Under the pieces are notes generated by a model that saw only the letters and a program-made list of their open reading frames with translations, was not told the origin of the DNA and made no database searches. 64,000 nt of DNA from positions 69,395,710 through 69,459,709 of the forward strand of contig NC_134646.1 in NCBI RefSeq assembly GCF_030463565.1, written 5' to 3'. The DNA comes from Pelecanus crispus. Lineage: Eukaryota > Chordata > Aves > Pelecaniformes > Pelecanidae. The position numbers were made by a program, and so were the translations under genes. Every line of letters starts with the position of its first letter. The first letter of the stretch is position 1. Positions 48,292 to 59,608 of the stretch are shown here, in pieces.

Positions 48292-50480
48292 ATTATCTGA
48301 GGAGATCTCCTTCACAAATGGATTGAAACGTATCGAACAACCAGTTTGTTTCTGCAGTATGCTTTCATCTTCATTTCTCTTGAGAACTTTTGTGTGACAG
48401 TGTTTAATAACCGTAATGTCTAAAAGAAAGGCCAAGCCTGCAGGAGAATCTCTTGAAAGATTGTCATTCAACGAACCTGTATCTGCACTTTTTGAGGTTT
48501 CTGCTAAATGGTCTTTCTTCCCCTTTTGTTTTTATCAATTTATGCCTGCCACCAATTAAAATGGATGTAAATGCTCTCCCTATTTCATTTTTTTTTCCTG
48601 TGTACTTTGGAAATTCAATGTAAACATCAACATTTTAAACTCTACTCAAAGAAGTAGTAAACGGTTGTAGCTGACTGCATTGTAGACATTCCATGCTTAG
48701 ATCAGCTTTAGCAAGGTTCATGTACTTCATCAAAACTTTATTATTAATAGAGCCATAACAAAAGTGTTAGAATAAAACCATATGATATATTTCTCTTTTC
48801 TGGAGTCATACATTCAATAGCTAGAGTAGAGGTTTCTTAATTGAGCTTCTTAAGAAGGTGTCTGTCTTGTACTTGCCAAGAACTAATTTTCCAGAAGGAA
48901 GTTCCCTCAGAAGACACTGTATTTTATAAAACAAAGGTTTTAAGGATTCACTTACAATTATCATCTTACTTAACAAAATGAAGATGCAATTCTTCTTTCC
49001 AAAGTTTGTTGGCTTGCAGGTGCAATCCAACAACTGACATAGGAGGATTGTTGTGAAAGCCAGTAAGTCTCACAAGATCCCACAAGGATTTTGAGTCACT
49101 GAAAGGTCAGACAGTGCAGAACACAATTAAAGAATGAACATTCATCATCACACCACACTGTCATGAGGGTCTTCATGTATCTCGGCTATTTCATCCATTT
49201 GGATTCTATGGGGCAAGAAAGCCAAAAAGAGAATTGAACTTCCTGAGGACGAGGCACTGAAGCTGACTTCAGTGGAGCCCCACCAAAGCACAAGGAACAG
49301 TCAGGAGTCAGGGCTATCCAAAAAGGGACACAAACCCAGTCTTACAAGGAGTGGAACTAATGCAGCCGGTATCTTGTCCGTGTGCCCGAAGGAGGAGATG
49401 CCACGTGGATTTTCTCATTTCAAAGACAGAATAAATACCAGACCTCTTCTGTTACAGGCATGTCTCACCTCCAGGGAGCTGTCTGTTTTCATTAACTTTG
49501 AGCCATTGCGATCCTCTCCTTTGTGTCATACAGAGTTTCAGTTGACTGACGAGTTCAAAAGTTTTCAGACAGAAGTCAGATACAGACATAACCCAAGCTC
49601 GCTAACCACTTCTCTAAGTCACACAATAAACAACAAAATTAGGAAAAGAAGTGTTCTTGGAGCAGCACTCACCCTTCGTCTTGAAACAGCGACCAGCCAG
49701 AGGAGACTCTTACCAAGAGAAAATTTTTGATTTGTAGTCTGGAGAGACTGATTAGGCAAGCATGCAAACACAATCACAAAACTGGTTTTAAGGAACAAAA
49801 ACTAGTGTAGGAATAAACATCGGATCATTTTAAGTTTGACAACAAATGACCGCTGCCATTCTATCATTATTTAATGCAGAATCAAGTCTTCTAGTCTAGG
49901 CCTAGTTTGGCTCACGCGCTCTGGACACCCTGTTGCGTTTAGCCAGCAAAGAGAGAGGGGATGCACAGTAATTGATTCAGCGCAACAAAGAGGCTGTTTT
50001 TAAATAGAAATCAGCAACATTATGTTAGCTAGAAAGAGTAACACATACTAAGTCAAGATTTTTCACTGCAGGTACTAAGGTACTTCCAGACTTTGCTCCT
50101 TATCACCTTTGGCTGTACTCTATTGCTATCATTTGCAACTTTCTCAGAAAGTCAGCTGCATACATTTAAACCTTGATTATTGCTAGTAATCAGCTTTGAG
50201 AAATACAACACACATCTGATCATCCTGCCCTGCAACTAAGCAGCCATCCCTCCTCAAAAGATGAAGTAATTTTTTGTAAGAGCAAACCAAATTTTCTGTC
50301 GCATAGAAAACCCTTCTTTTGACAGGGAGCAGGGCAAGGGAAGAGCCCAGAGAGGCTGGAAATTACGTGCCAGCTGCTGGTCACGTTTGTGGCCTGAAGG
50401 AGGATCACAGGGTGCTTGAGGCACAGGACGCCAGGAGGCCGGTAGCCCTACACCCAGCTTGAAGGCCGGCCAGCTGCCAG
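48292..50480 (+). other. LCORL 3' region without confirmed gene
   Basis: Either the 3' UTR of the 48245 exon (up to about 48790) followed by downstream DNA, or an intron leading to the 50802 candidate exon. It contains an unusually long uninterrupted frame, 49167-49730 on the plus strand, with no recognised domain. Otherwise nothing is identified. Confidence 0.5.
48771..48776 (+). terminator. LCORL: Candidate poly(A) signal for LCORL long isoform
   Basis: AATAAA in 'gttagaataaaaccat', about 480 bases after the TAA at 48291. It would serve the version of the transcript that does not splice at 48287. Confidence 0.4.
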
Positions 50481-50790
50481 CTCAGAGCAGTTGTCAGGAC
50501 TTTACCCAGCCAGGTCTTAAAAGCCTCTAGGACCGAGCCTGCACAGCCTCTCCGGGCAACCTCTCTCCTCATATTCCGGTCCGAGGTTCAACGTAGGCCC
50601 ATTGGTTTTTGTCCTCCCATCACGTGCAGCGACAAAGCGCCAGGTTCCAGCTCCTCCGGACGCCTCGCAGGTAGCTGGGGGTCTCCCCACACCCACAGGC
50701 TGACCATGCCCAGCTCCCTCAGCCTCTCCCCACAGCGCAACTCCAGCCCCCCCACCAGCCTGGGGGCCTCCTCTGAGCTCACTGCCGTCT
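50480..50790 (-). mobile_element. Degenerate, G+C-rich CR1-like fragment
   Basis: On the minus strand the frame reads MSSEEAPRLVGGLELRCGER followed by LRELGM, which parallels the CR1 ORF2 C-terminal block ([10 protein letters not shown]... at 57739 and [10 protein letters not shown]... at 56206). On the plus strand 'cctctccgggcaacctctct' resembles an inverted CR1 tail. The copy is G+C-rich with several CpGs, unlike the AT-rich surroundings. It directly abuts the candidate exon at 50802. Confidence 0.5.
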
Positions 50791-50801
50791 TCTGTTAACA
50801 G

Positions 50802-51030
50802 GGGCCGGCGACGCCGTATCCGCCCCAGAGACGGCCACCGACGGAGAGGTGACTTCAGGGAAACCTGGTCTTTTCAGTACAGCATCCCTGAAGAGATGCC
50901 AGAGGCAGAAGCTGCACGTGTGGCGAGGCACAACAGAACAGCAAGGCAGCAAAATGAAGCTCTTCGATTTGTTCAGGAAGGCATTCCCAGAGAGGCCTTT
51001 ATAAGTTTTTGTTGCTCCTGCTTTGCCTAG
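50802..51030 (+). CDS. LCORL: Possible last LCORL exon (basic, arginine-rich)
   Basis: Acceptor cttctgttaacag|gggccg. The first base G completes AG|G (Arg) from a donor at 48287, and the frame then stays open for 75 residues to TAG at 51028-51030. It begins GRRRRIRPRDGHRRRGD, which would extend the basic tail of the micro-exon, and ends ISFCCSCFA. A poly(A) signal AATAAA follows at 51407-51412. Against it: the start is G+C-rich, borders a CR1-like fragment, and the 75-codon frame could be chance. I recognise no family. Confidence 0.3.
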
Positions 51031-51769
51031 AAACTCATTTTAACCAAAACTAAAGAGTGGACCAGCAGTCGTTGAAAGTGTGTTAGTGGCAGAAGAGCAA
51101 ACCACTCACAAGAGTGAGGGTGAGAGAGAATTTGTAACTGAAATAATTAAAAAGAAAAAAAAAAAAAAACCCGGAACCAAAATGCCCTAAACTTTAAAGC
51201 ACAAAGGGAGCTCTGATTGACAATCCACTGAGAAAAACCGAAATATGTATTTCACCCCTTTGAACTACGTTCAGGCAGCACCCAAGGGGACAGACACTGT
51301 CTCTGATCTCAAGTGGTTGCATATGTGCAAACTCGCACTAGGAGTGTGAAGAAAAGAATTATCAAAAGAGGGAGCTCAGGACTTCAAAATTCTGTTTAAA
51401 ATTATCAATAAAAATAATTCAGTTACATGAGCTTCTGAATAGCAAATATCATCAGAAAAGTGTGTCATGGCATTTTGTGGTTTGACAAGTTTCCAACAAA
51501 AACTGAAAGGGAGGAAAAGCAACACAATCCTGTCTGTTTTCTGTATGCAAGCCTGAAAATAGCGTAACTTTGGGCATTACACTTTGGGAACGCTACTTTT
51601 CACTTGTGGCCCTAACCCATTTCTGAGAATTACTAAAGATCATTTACAGTACATTTACCTACTGTAAATGCAAGTTCCTTAGAAAGCCACATTGGGCATC
51701 AGTAGCTGAGATGCACACGTGAAGAAATCGACACGAGCTTTCTCCACCTGCCTTGGAAATTATCGATAT

Positions 51770-52106
51770 TGTTTTGTGGTTTAACCCCAGCCGGCAACTA
51801 AGCCCCACACAGCTGCTTGCTCACTCCCCCCAGTGAGAAGGGGGAGAGCATCTGAAGAGTAAGAGTGAGAAAACGCGTGGGTTGAGATAAAGACAGTTTA
51901 ATAGACAGCAAAAGCTGTGCACACAAGCAAAGCAAAACAAGGAATGTATTCACTGCTGCCCATCGGCAGGCAGGTGTTCGGCCATCTCCAGGAAAGCAGG
52001 GCTCCAGCACACCTAACAGTTACATGTTTCCAGCACAAATCTCAAACATAGCCCCGGACCAGCTACTGTGGAGAAAATTAACTCTAGCCCAGCCAAAACC
52101 AGCACA
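51770..52106 (+). mobile_element. Shortened LTR, same family as 52753-53289
   Basis: Begins TGTTTTGTGGTTTAACCCCA and ends ...CCAAAACCAGCACA. It shares the opening 'agccggcaactaagccccac', the 'gggttgagataaagacagtt' block and the 'gaaaattaactctagcccag' ending with the LTR at 52753. It is about 200 bases shorter because of an internal deletion. I see no convincing target duplication. Confidence 0.8.
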
Positions 52107-52752
52107 ATTGTAACAGAGATGATCGACAGCCTGTTCCAAACCAAAACCCCAGCATTTCCAGAGTGAGTCTGCTCAGCCACCAGTGACTACCACGTGCAGT
52201 TTAAAGTTAATCTTCTATTGTCTCTAAAACTCATGACTATTCCTAGACATGTCATTAGAAAAAGGTTTGTGAACTTCGAAGCTACAAAGAAATCACAGTT
52301 GTATGCCACTTCAAAAAGACAGTACACAGACCTTATAAAGTGTTTCATTTTTTGCCTTTTCTGTACGTAAGTATTCCTTTCCTTATTGGATCTTATTTTG
52401 TACCACAAATATTCTTATCCTTTTCTAAAAGCACAGTACTGATTTTATGTAACAAGGTCAAGACCAGTAGCAAACTTCCAGGCTTAGATTTGTAAAATCA
52501 GTAACTCAGTTTTACTATTTTGACATTACTTAAAATAAAGTGGACACATATCTGCAGGAAGCAGAATTCACAATTAAGATTAATTCTATTTTACATTAAC
52601 ATGAACAATAAAACCTGGTCAGCAGATGCTAATAAATGAAGAAAGTGGGTGCATGAAAGGTAGGTACATTCAAAATTGCTGCCATCACAAGCAACCACTC
52701 CAGGTTAAACATTCTCTCTGAATAATGTTAAGTATCAAACCAGCTTTAACTA

Positions 52753-53289
52753 TGTCGTGGTTTAGCCCCAGCCAGCAACTCAGCACCACGCAGCCGCTCA
52801 CTCACTCCCCCTACCCCGATGGGATGGGGGAGAGAATCGGAGGAGTAAGAGTGAGAAACACTCCTGGGTTGAGATAAGAACAGTTTAATAATTGAAATAA
52901 AGTAAAATAGTAATGATAATAATATACAAAGCAAGTGATGCACAATGCAATTGCTCACCATCCGCCGACAGACGCCCAGCCCGTCCCCGAGCAGCGATCG
53001 CTGCTCCCTGGCCAACTCCCCCCAGTTTCTATACTGAGCATGACGTCATATGGTATGGAATAGCCCTTTGGTCAGTTTGGATCAGCTATTCTGGCTGTGC
53101 CCCCTCCCAGTTTCTTGCACACCTGGCAGAGCATGGGAAGCTGAAAAGTCCTTGACTAGCATAAGCAGTACTTAGCAACAACTAAAACATCAGCGTGTTA
53201 TCAACATTCTTCTCCTACTAAATCCAAAACACAGCACTATGCCTGCTGCTAGGAAGAAAATTAACTCTATCCCAGCCGAAACCAGGACA
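52753..53289 (+). mobile_element. Solo LTR with 5-bp target duplication
   Basis: A 537-base TG...CA LTR beginning TGTCGTGGTTTAGCCCCAGC and ending ...GAAACCAGGACA. It is flanked by AACTA on both sides (52748-52752 and 53290-53294), the 5-bp duplication usual for ERVL-like elements. No internal retroviral sequence remains. It sits between the ends of LCORL and NCAPG, about 95 bases beyond the likely NCAPG cleavage site. Short frames inside (52746-53015 minus, 52913-53155 plus) are not genes. Confidence 0.9.
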
Positions 53290-53403
53290 AACTATTAAGT
53301 ATTTACCACCAACAGCAATTTATATTTGCAGGTAAAAAGCATTCTTCACTATAAAGTTAAAAAAAAAAATCCAAGTTTTGTTCAGGTAATGTTTTAATAT
53401 TTT

Positions 53404-53409
53404 TTTATT
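53404..53409 (-). terminator. NCAPG: NCAPG poly(A) signal
   Basis: AATAAA on the minus strand (TTTATT on plus), about 200 bases after the NCAPG stop codon. It gives a short 3' UTR of roughly 53385-53607. Confidence 0.65.
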
Positions 53410-53607
53410 ACATGAATGAGGGACCTCATATTGGGAAAATCGTCAAAACATCTGTTTAAAAAAATTAAAAGTTCCTAGAAAAATCTAGACTTACAAATGA
53501 GCATAATATAAAAAGAGTTAAATATGACTAACAACAAAGCATGTCTTATTTTTCAAGTCTGGTGTTGACTACCAGCGTGAGCAAAGGACATTTTTCTCCT
53601 TTTGTCT

Positions 53608-53734
53608 TCATTGATCCGCTTCCCGATTTAAAAGTCTTGAAAGATTCATTCTTGTTTTTTCAAGCGCCACTGTTTTAGCTCGTCTTGAAGGCCTTGAACT
53701 TGACATTGGGACTGATTCTGGAATTTCATCACTA
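53608..53734 (-). CDS. NCAPG: NCAPG last coding exon
   Basis: Condensin complex subunit 3 (CAP-G), a HEAT-repeat subunit of condensin I that helps compact mitotic chromosomes. On the minus strand the acceptor tacatttcag|tagtgatg is followed by 41 residues beginning SDEIPESVPMSS. The C-terminal signature PSRRAKTVALEKTRMNLSRL then runs to the stop TGA at 53608-53610. The R-R-A-K-T-x-A-L-E-K block is the conserved tail of vertebrate NCAPG. The first base T completes AG|T from the preceding exon. Confidence 0.95.
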
Positions 53735-54601
53735 CTGAAATGTAAAGTATTTTAAAGTAAGGCCAAAAAGACTAAGCAAACTGAAGAGTTTTTGTATTAG
53801 CAAACTTCAAACATGGTCTTAAAGAGCAAAAGTACTTCTTACCAATTACAAACTTTTTATTTTTTTGAGAAGAACGTATCAATGTTTTCCAAGTGAAATA
53901 ACAGTATCAGTAAAGATGACCAAGTGTTAGTAGTTGCAAAATAAGCAAAAACCCCCAAAAGATTAGGTGGTATCAAAGTGAACACACCAAATAGGCAAAC
54001 GGGAATGACTGGCCCTGGTCACCCTACAGTCCATGGATTACTTGCTTGAGAAAGTGAGCACAGCTGAAAACTACAAAGATAATGTCATTTTGATGCTGAT
54101 ATCCTACAAGATCATAAGGGAAGGAATCTATTGTGTATATTCACTTATAGTCATTTCTAGAAGCCTATCAACTACATGTTGAAAAACAAGCAGCAAAAAT
54201 GTCGAGGGGGGAAAAAGAACTTAAATAAAAAACAAAAAAATTGATTCTTCCACAGAACAAAAAGAAAAAAAGTTAAAAAAGCAGAAAAAATGATTGGAAG
54301 AGTAATATTGTAAGCCAAAAATCTAATTTTTGTCAGCTAGAATGTATGTTAACTCTACACACAAAGGTATGTTAAAAAAGAAAAAAAAGTTACAGGCTTT
54401 TAAGCAATGATAATAAAATGTGACACTGTCAAACCTGCTATTGTTTCAAAAGTACTAGTTCAAAGAAAATTTTTTTCTTAAATATTTATCTGTGTATTAA
54501 AGGATATTAAAGATGCAGGTTTGGGAGAGAAAAACATTTGAATTACATTTCCTTGCTAGAACAGACATCATGGTTTTGATGGTGGAGTCAAAAGAATTTA
54601 C

Positions 54602-54680
54602 CTTTCACTACTGCATTTTGCAGTTGTGCCAGTTTTTCTTCTGCTCACAGACCTCACTTCTGCTGCTGCTTTCCGTTGTC
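54602..54680 (-). CDS. NCAPG: NCAPG C-terminal exon
   Basis: A 79-base exon found by phase matching. Acceptor gcttatacttag|gacaac and donor gtgaaag|gtaaat are on the minus strand. It reads GQRKAAAEVRSVSRRKTGTT and on to CSSE, a basic Ser/Thr-rich tail region resembling the GQRK... segment of vertebrate NCAPG. It takes one base (G) from the 55141 exon and passes AG to the last exon. Without it the flanking phases would not join, which supports it strongly. Confidence 0.88.
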
Positions 54681-55140
54681 CTAAGTATAAGCAAAAGTCT
54701 CTTTTCATATCATAATACCATTCCTTTTCTTAAACTAGTTTTGTGTCTTCCTTCAGTGTTTGATATTGCATTGAAACCTATAAATATGCAGTCACCAGAG
54801 ATAGAATGTGCTGACAAAACAAAACCACCAACAAAAAACCCGCAATGTACCACTTCTCCCATAAACACCTGTACGTTACTGTAAAGGACTGTGGCCAAAT
54901 TATCTTGAAATCCTGCAGTTGGACATTTTTTTTTCTTTTTTAAATCTGTATTGTTGGTAGAGGCTAAGAGCACAAAAATTTCCACAAAACAGACTATTTT
55001 CATCTCTTAATAAAATTTTAAAAACTACAATGGAGTATGAAGGCTGAATGGTTTTTATATCTATACATTCACAAAAAGTTAGTATGAAATTATTTTATTC
55101 AAAACAACTAGTATTGTAGCCAGAAAAAGCTAGTGCATAC

Positions 55141-55233
55141 CTTTGCCAGCTTTGTTTCTTGTGGATTTCAATTTTGCAGTTGCTTTACTTTTAACTTCAT
55201 TAACTGGAATATGAAGAGCATCTTTTTTATTTT
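55141..55233 (-). CDS. NCAPG: NCAPG C-terminal exon
   Basis: A 93-base exon. Acceptor tctgtttgacag|aaaata and donor ggcaaag|gtatgc are on the minus strand. Two leading A bases complete GAA from the previous exon. It then reads NKKDALHIPVNEVKSKATAK and STRNKAGK. The segment is lysine-rich and probably disordered, in the C-terminal tail after the HEAT repeats, which is poorly conserved between classes. Confidence 0.88.
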
Positions 55234-55494
55234 CTGTCAAACAGAATAGCACACGCAGAAGTCATAGATAATCAACTTCTAATTTACCTTAAGTACCAGT
55301 ATTCTAAATTTTGGCTGTTATATAAAAAAGCCACATAATTTTAACCCCACTTTTTCCTTAAACTAGAAATTAGATCATAAGGCTAGAGGAAGCTTAAAAT
55401 ATCACTTGGCTAGAACCCTACCCCAACATAGGTCAATCACACGTAAACTATTCCTGACAATTGTTTAGCCCCTTCCATTGTGTTGAAAGTCAAG

Positions 55495-55964
55495 CAAGCG
55501 GGACAGAAGACCAGCTTGGCTGAACAGGGAACTCCTCATCAAGCTCAAGAGGAAAAAGAAGTTCTATGATCTCTGGAAGCAAGGTCAGGCTTCGCAGGAA
55601 GAGTACAGAGCTGTGGTTTGTATACGCAGGGATAAGACACGAAAGGTCAAAGCTCAATTAGAGTTGAAACTGGCCAGTGTTGTGTCAGATAACAAGAAGG
55701 GCTTTTAAAAGTATGTTAAAAGCAAGAGGAGGTCTAAAGAAAACATTGGACCAATACTTGTTGAAGATGGTCACCTGACTAATAGGAATAAAGAAAAAGC
55801 AGAGGCAATTAATGCTTTTTTTTGCCTCAGTCTTTAATAATGCTGATGGACCTTGGACTGTCTGGTCCCCTGAGTCAGAGGGCCATGAGTGTGGGAACAC
55901 TGACTTTCCATTTGAAGACACTGAAATTGTAAGGGACCAGCTGTATCAGCTGAATGTCCACAAG
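55495..55964 (+). mobile_element. Older CR1 LINE, 5' part (interrupted)
   Basis: CR1 ORF2 interior in antisense to NCAPG. The nucleotide sequence runs through 'cagcttggctgaacagggaa', 'gttaaaagcaagaggaggtc' and 'gcctcagtctttaataatgc', with in-frame stops. It breaks off at 55964 and resumes at 56611 ('caagtccattgggcctgatg'). The join across the younger insertion restores a continuous CR1 sequence. It is 5'-truncated. Confidence 0.85.
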
Positions 55965-56610
55965 CTGAACACGAGCCCAGCAGTGTGCCCAGGTGGCCAA
56001 GGCAGCCAACAGCATCCTGGCTTGTGTCAGGAATAGCGTGGCCAGCAGGACAAGGGAAGTGATTGTCCCCCTGTACTCAGCACTAGTGAGGCCACATCTG
56101 GAATACTGTGTCCAGTTTTGGGCCCCTCCGTACAAGAAAGCCATTGAGGTGCTGGAGCGTGTTCAGAGAAGGGCAACAAAGCTGGTGAAGGGTCTGGAGC
56201 ACAGGCCTTATGAGGAGCGGCTGAGGGAGCTGGGGTTGTTTAGCCTGGAGAAGAGGAGGCTGAGGGGAGACCTTATCGCTCTCTACAGCTACCTGAAAGG
56301 AGGTTGTAGTGAGGTGGACATCAGTGTCTTCTCCCAAGTAAGAAGTGATAGGTCAAGAGGAAATAGCCTCGAGTTGCGCCAGGGGAGGTTTAGATTGGAT
56401 ATTAGGAAAAATTTCTTCACAGAAAAGGTAGTCAAGCCCTGGAACAGGCTGCCCAGGGACATGGTAGAGTCACCATCCCTGGAGGTATTTAAAAGACATG
56501 TAGACATGGCATTTAGGGGCATGGTTTAGTGGTGGACTTGGCAGTATCAGGTTTACAGCTGGACTCTTTGATCTTAAGGGTCTTCTCCAACCTAAATAAT
56601 TCTGTGATTC
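55965..56610 (+). mobile_element. Younger CR1 LINE nested in the older copy
   Basis: A 646-base, 5'-truncated CR1 inserted into the older element. It retains an open frame (55993-56529) for the ORF2 C-terminal region: [54 protein letters not shown] and [14 protein letters not shown]. It ends in the ATTCTGTGATTC terminus at 56599-56610. Both sides carry CAAG (55961-55964 and 56611-56614). It is dead as a mobile element because the 5' part is missing. Confidence 0.9.
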
Positions 56611-58150
56611 CAAGTCCATTGGGCCTGATGGGATTCATCCTGAAGGAGCTAGTGGATGTTATGGCAAGATCCCTCTCAATCATCTACCAACGGTCTTGGG
56701 AGTCTGGGGAGGTCCCTGCTGACTGGAAGCTAGCCAATGTTATTCCAATTTACAAGAAGGGTGTGAGGGAAGACCCAGGAAACTACAGACCTGTTAGTCT
56801 AACCTCAGTTCCTGGAAAAATTATGGAGAAGATCATACTGGGTACTATTGAAAGGCACTTATAATAATAATGCAATCATCAGGCACAGTCAACATGGGGT
56901 CACAAAGGGAAAGTCCTGTTTAACTAATTCGATATCCTTCTATGATAAGGTCACCCGCCTAGTGGATAAGGTGGGAAGGTGGTGGATGTAGTTTTTCTGG
57001 ATTTTAGTAAGGCTTTTGATACTGTCCCTCCTCACAGCATCCTTCTGGACAAGTTGTCCAACTGTGGGGTGAGAGGGTTCATGGTGTGCTGGGTGAAGAA
57101 CTGGCTGAAGGGCAGAGCTCAAAGTGTTGTGGTGAATGGTGTTACGTCTGGCTGGCAACCAGTCACAAGCAGCGTTCCTCGGGATTTAATTCTAAAGCCA
57201 GTTCTGTTCAATACATCTGTCAATGACCTGGGTGCAGGAGTTGAATGCACCATTAGCAAGTTTGCTGATGATACCAGACTGGGAGGTGCTGTTGACTCTT
57301 GAGGGACAGGCGGTCTTGCAGAGATAGATAGAATCTAGATAGATTGGAGCGTTGGGCAATGATTAGTGGGATGAAATTTAACAAGTCAAAATGCTGGATT
57401 CTGCACCTAGGACAGAGTAATGCCAGGCACAAGTATAAATCGGGAGAGGAGTGGCTGGAGAGCAGCCCTGCAGAAAGGGATCTGGGGGTGCTGGTGGACA
57501 GCAGGCTCAATAGGAGTCAGCAGCAGCGTGCCCTGACGGCCAAGAGGGCAAACTGCATCCTGGGGTGCATCAAACACACCATCACCAGCCAGTCAGAAGA
57601 GGCGATTGTCCCGCTGTATTCAGCGTTGGTGCACCCTCACATTGAGTACTGTGTGCAGTTCTGGGCCCCACAATTTAAGAAGGATGTTCAGGTACTTGAG
57701 TGCATGCAGAGGAGGGCAACAAAGCTGGTGAAAGGGCTGGAAGGAATGTCCTATGAGGAGCAGCTAAGGACTCTGGGCTCATGTGGTTTGGGGAAGAGGA
57801 GGCTGAGGGGTGATCTCATTGCTCTCTACAGCTTCCTGAGGAGGGGAAGTGGAGAGGGAGGTGCTGATCTCTTCTCCCTGGGATCCAGTGATAGGATGCG
57901 TGGGAATGGTCCAAAGCTGCGCCAGGGGAGGTTTAGACTGGACTTTAGGAAGCATTTCTTTACTGAGAGGGTGGTCAAACACTGGGACAGGCTTCCTAGA
58001 GTGGTCAATGCCCCAAGCCTGTCAGTGTTTAAGAGGCATTTGGACAATGCCCTTAATACCATGCTTTGACTTTTGGTCAGCCCTGAAGTGGTCAGGCAGT
58101 TGGACTAGATGATAATTGTAGATAATTTCTAACTGAAATATTCTGTTCTA
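56611..58150 (+). mobile_element. Older CR1 LINE, 3' part (reverse transcriptase remnant)
   Basis: Continues the CR1 begun at 55495. It encodes fragments of reverse transcriptase: WKLANVIPIYKKG near 56730, VVFLDFSKAFDTVPPHSILL near 56988, and the FADDTRLGG active-site block near 57259. The ORF2 C-terminus follows at 57344-58069. At least two frame breaks and stops (after 56864 and at 57302) separate the pieces, so no full protein can be made. The 3' end near 58150 is decayed. Confidence 0.92.
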
Positions 58151-59436
58151 CTCTTAAAATTTCTAAGAATTTTAGGAACTCTCTTCAGCAATCTCTGTTA
58201 TTGCTAGGAAGTTTTATCCCTAACTTCAAATCTAAATCTTCTTTGCAGCAATTGAAGGACAAAAATAGTGTCTGTTGCCCTTTTTGCTCACAGCTATCAT
58301 TTACAAATTTGAAGTAGTAAATGCTGCTTTATTTTTAATGATCCCAAATGTATCTGGGGAGGGGTGGGAGAGGGGAAGGGAAAAATGCTTTTCTCCTACA
58401 GACTGCTTTTAAAAAGTGCTCAAAAATCCTCTTTCATGAGAAATTCATACCAAAAAGTATTATCATATGTTAGCAGAAAACAGCACAACTATTTTCTCAA
58501 AAGCATACTTCCAACTTCCCATCCAATAAATATTTGAAGACATAAACACAGAAGATATAGAAAAATTAAAGTATTTGACACTTCCAGAAACAACATATTA
58601 AAGCCCTAAAATAATCCACTAGAAAATATAAACAATTAATTAAAAGAGATGTTAAAAGAAAACATGATCTGCCTAACAGTGGCACATCAATATCTTTGCT
58701 TTACTGCTACAAGCAAACAAACAAATTTCATCCAATTGCTTTTCTGCTGAAGCATGTTAAGACTTTCTGTGCCACCAGCACAACGTACACTGCTAAGGCA
58801 CATGCAGCTGCATAAGCTGTGCAGGCGGAGGAAAGTCTTCCAGCTACTTCCACTTCAGGCTCCTAAATAGCAATAAAAACAAATCTGGCTCCAACATATG
58901 AGCTCTTAACAAGGACAGACTGGTGTCAGCACTGAAGATATCAGCTACATACTGCTATAATACAGTCTGCAAGAAGCACAGGCATGGTAACTCCAAAGGC
59001 TAAAAACCCCACAAAGTACTTGTTTCTTCCTCCAAGTTACCAAGTCACATTCTAAAGATGAGCTAGTTGGCAGTAGTATTTAGCAGGCACACGAGTGTGC
59101 TAAAAAACAAAAAAGCCTATTATAATACTGTCTTTGTTTTTTTAAAAAAAAAAAAGAGCTGCAAGGTGAGCTTAAGACTCAAAATACAGCACTGGTTATA
59201 CTAGAGTAATATGGAGAATAAGAAAACACAGAATCTGATCAAAAAGCAATAATAAATGGAAGATACTGCAGTACAAGTATTTTAAAACTGTATGCATATT
59301 TACTAGATGTTAACTTTTCCTGTTTTTTCAAAAAGTAGATTAATTTAATGGAGGAAAACTAAACTTATTTACATACACATCTAAACAGGTCACTCAGTTG
59401 TATACCTACTACTAAACGACACCCCTCCTGAATTAC
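58151..59436 (-). other. NCAPG: NCAPG intron remainder
   Basis: About 1.3 kb of AT-rich intron between the CR1 cluster and the exon at 59437. Nothing is recognised apart from short A-runs near 59145. Confidence 0.75.
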
Positions 59437-59608
59437 CTTCTTCATTTTGAATAGTATTTTCAGATAATGTGACATCAGTTTCCTCTGTCCTTTCAGAGAG
59501 GCCTGTTTCCTGTGTGCTTTCCAAGTGGTCTCTGCCCATATTAGGGTCTTTAGTCAAGTTCATCTTGATCTTCTCAATAGCTCTTTGACAGAGTTTATCT
59601 TTCACTTT
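59437..59608 (-). CDS. NCAPG: NCAPG exon, end of HEAT region and acidic linker
   Basis: Acceptor gaagctctctccag-type (ctcttctccag|aaagtg) and donor gaagaag|gtaatt are on the minus strand. It starts in phase 0 with KVKDKLCQRAIEKIKMNL and moves into an acidic Ser/Thr-rich stretch (TEETDVTLSENTIQNEE), ending with one base (G). The first part matches the end of the conserved Cnd3/HEAT C-terminal domain of NCAPG. Reading on past the donor gives a false C-terminus. Confidence 0.93.

Noticed and set aside
57344..58069. 241-codon frame as a host gene
   Set aside because: It is the CR1 ORF2 C-terminus; the reverse transcriptase upstream is broken by frame shifts and stops.
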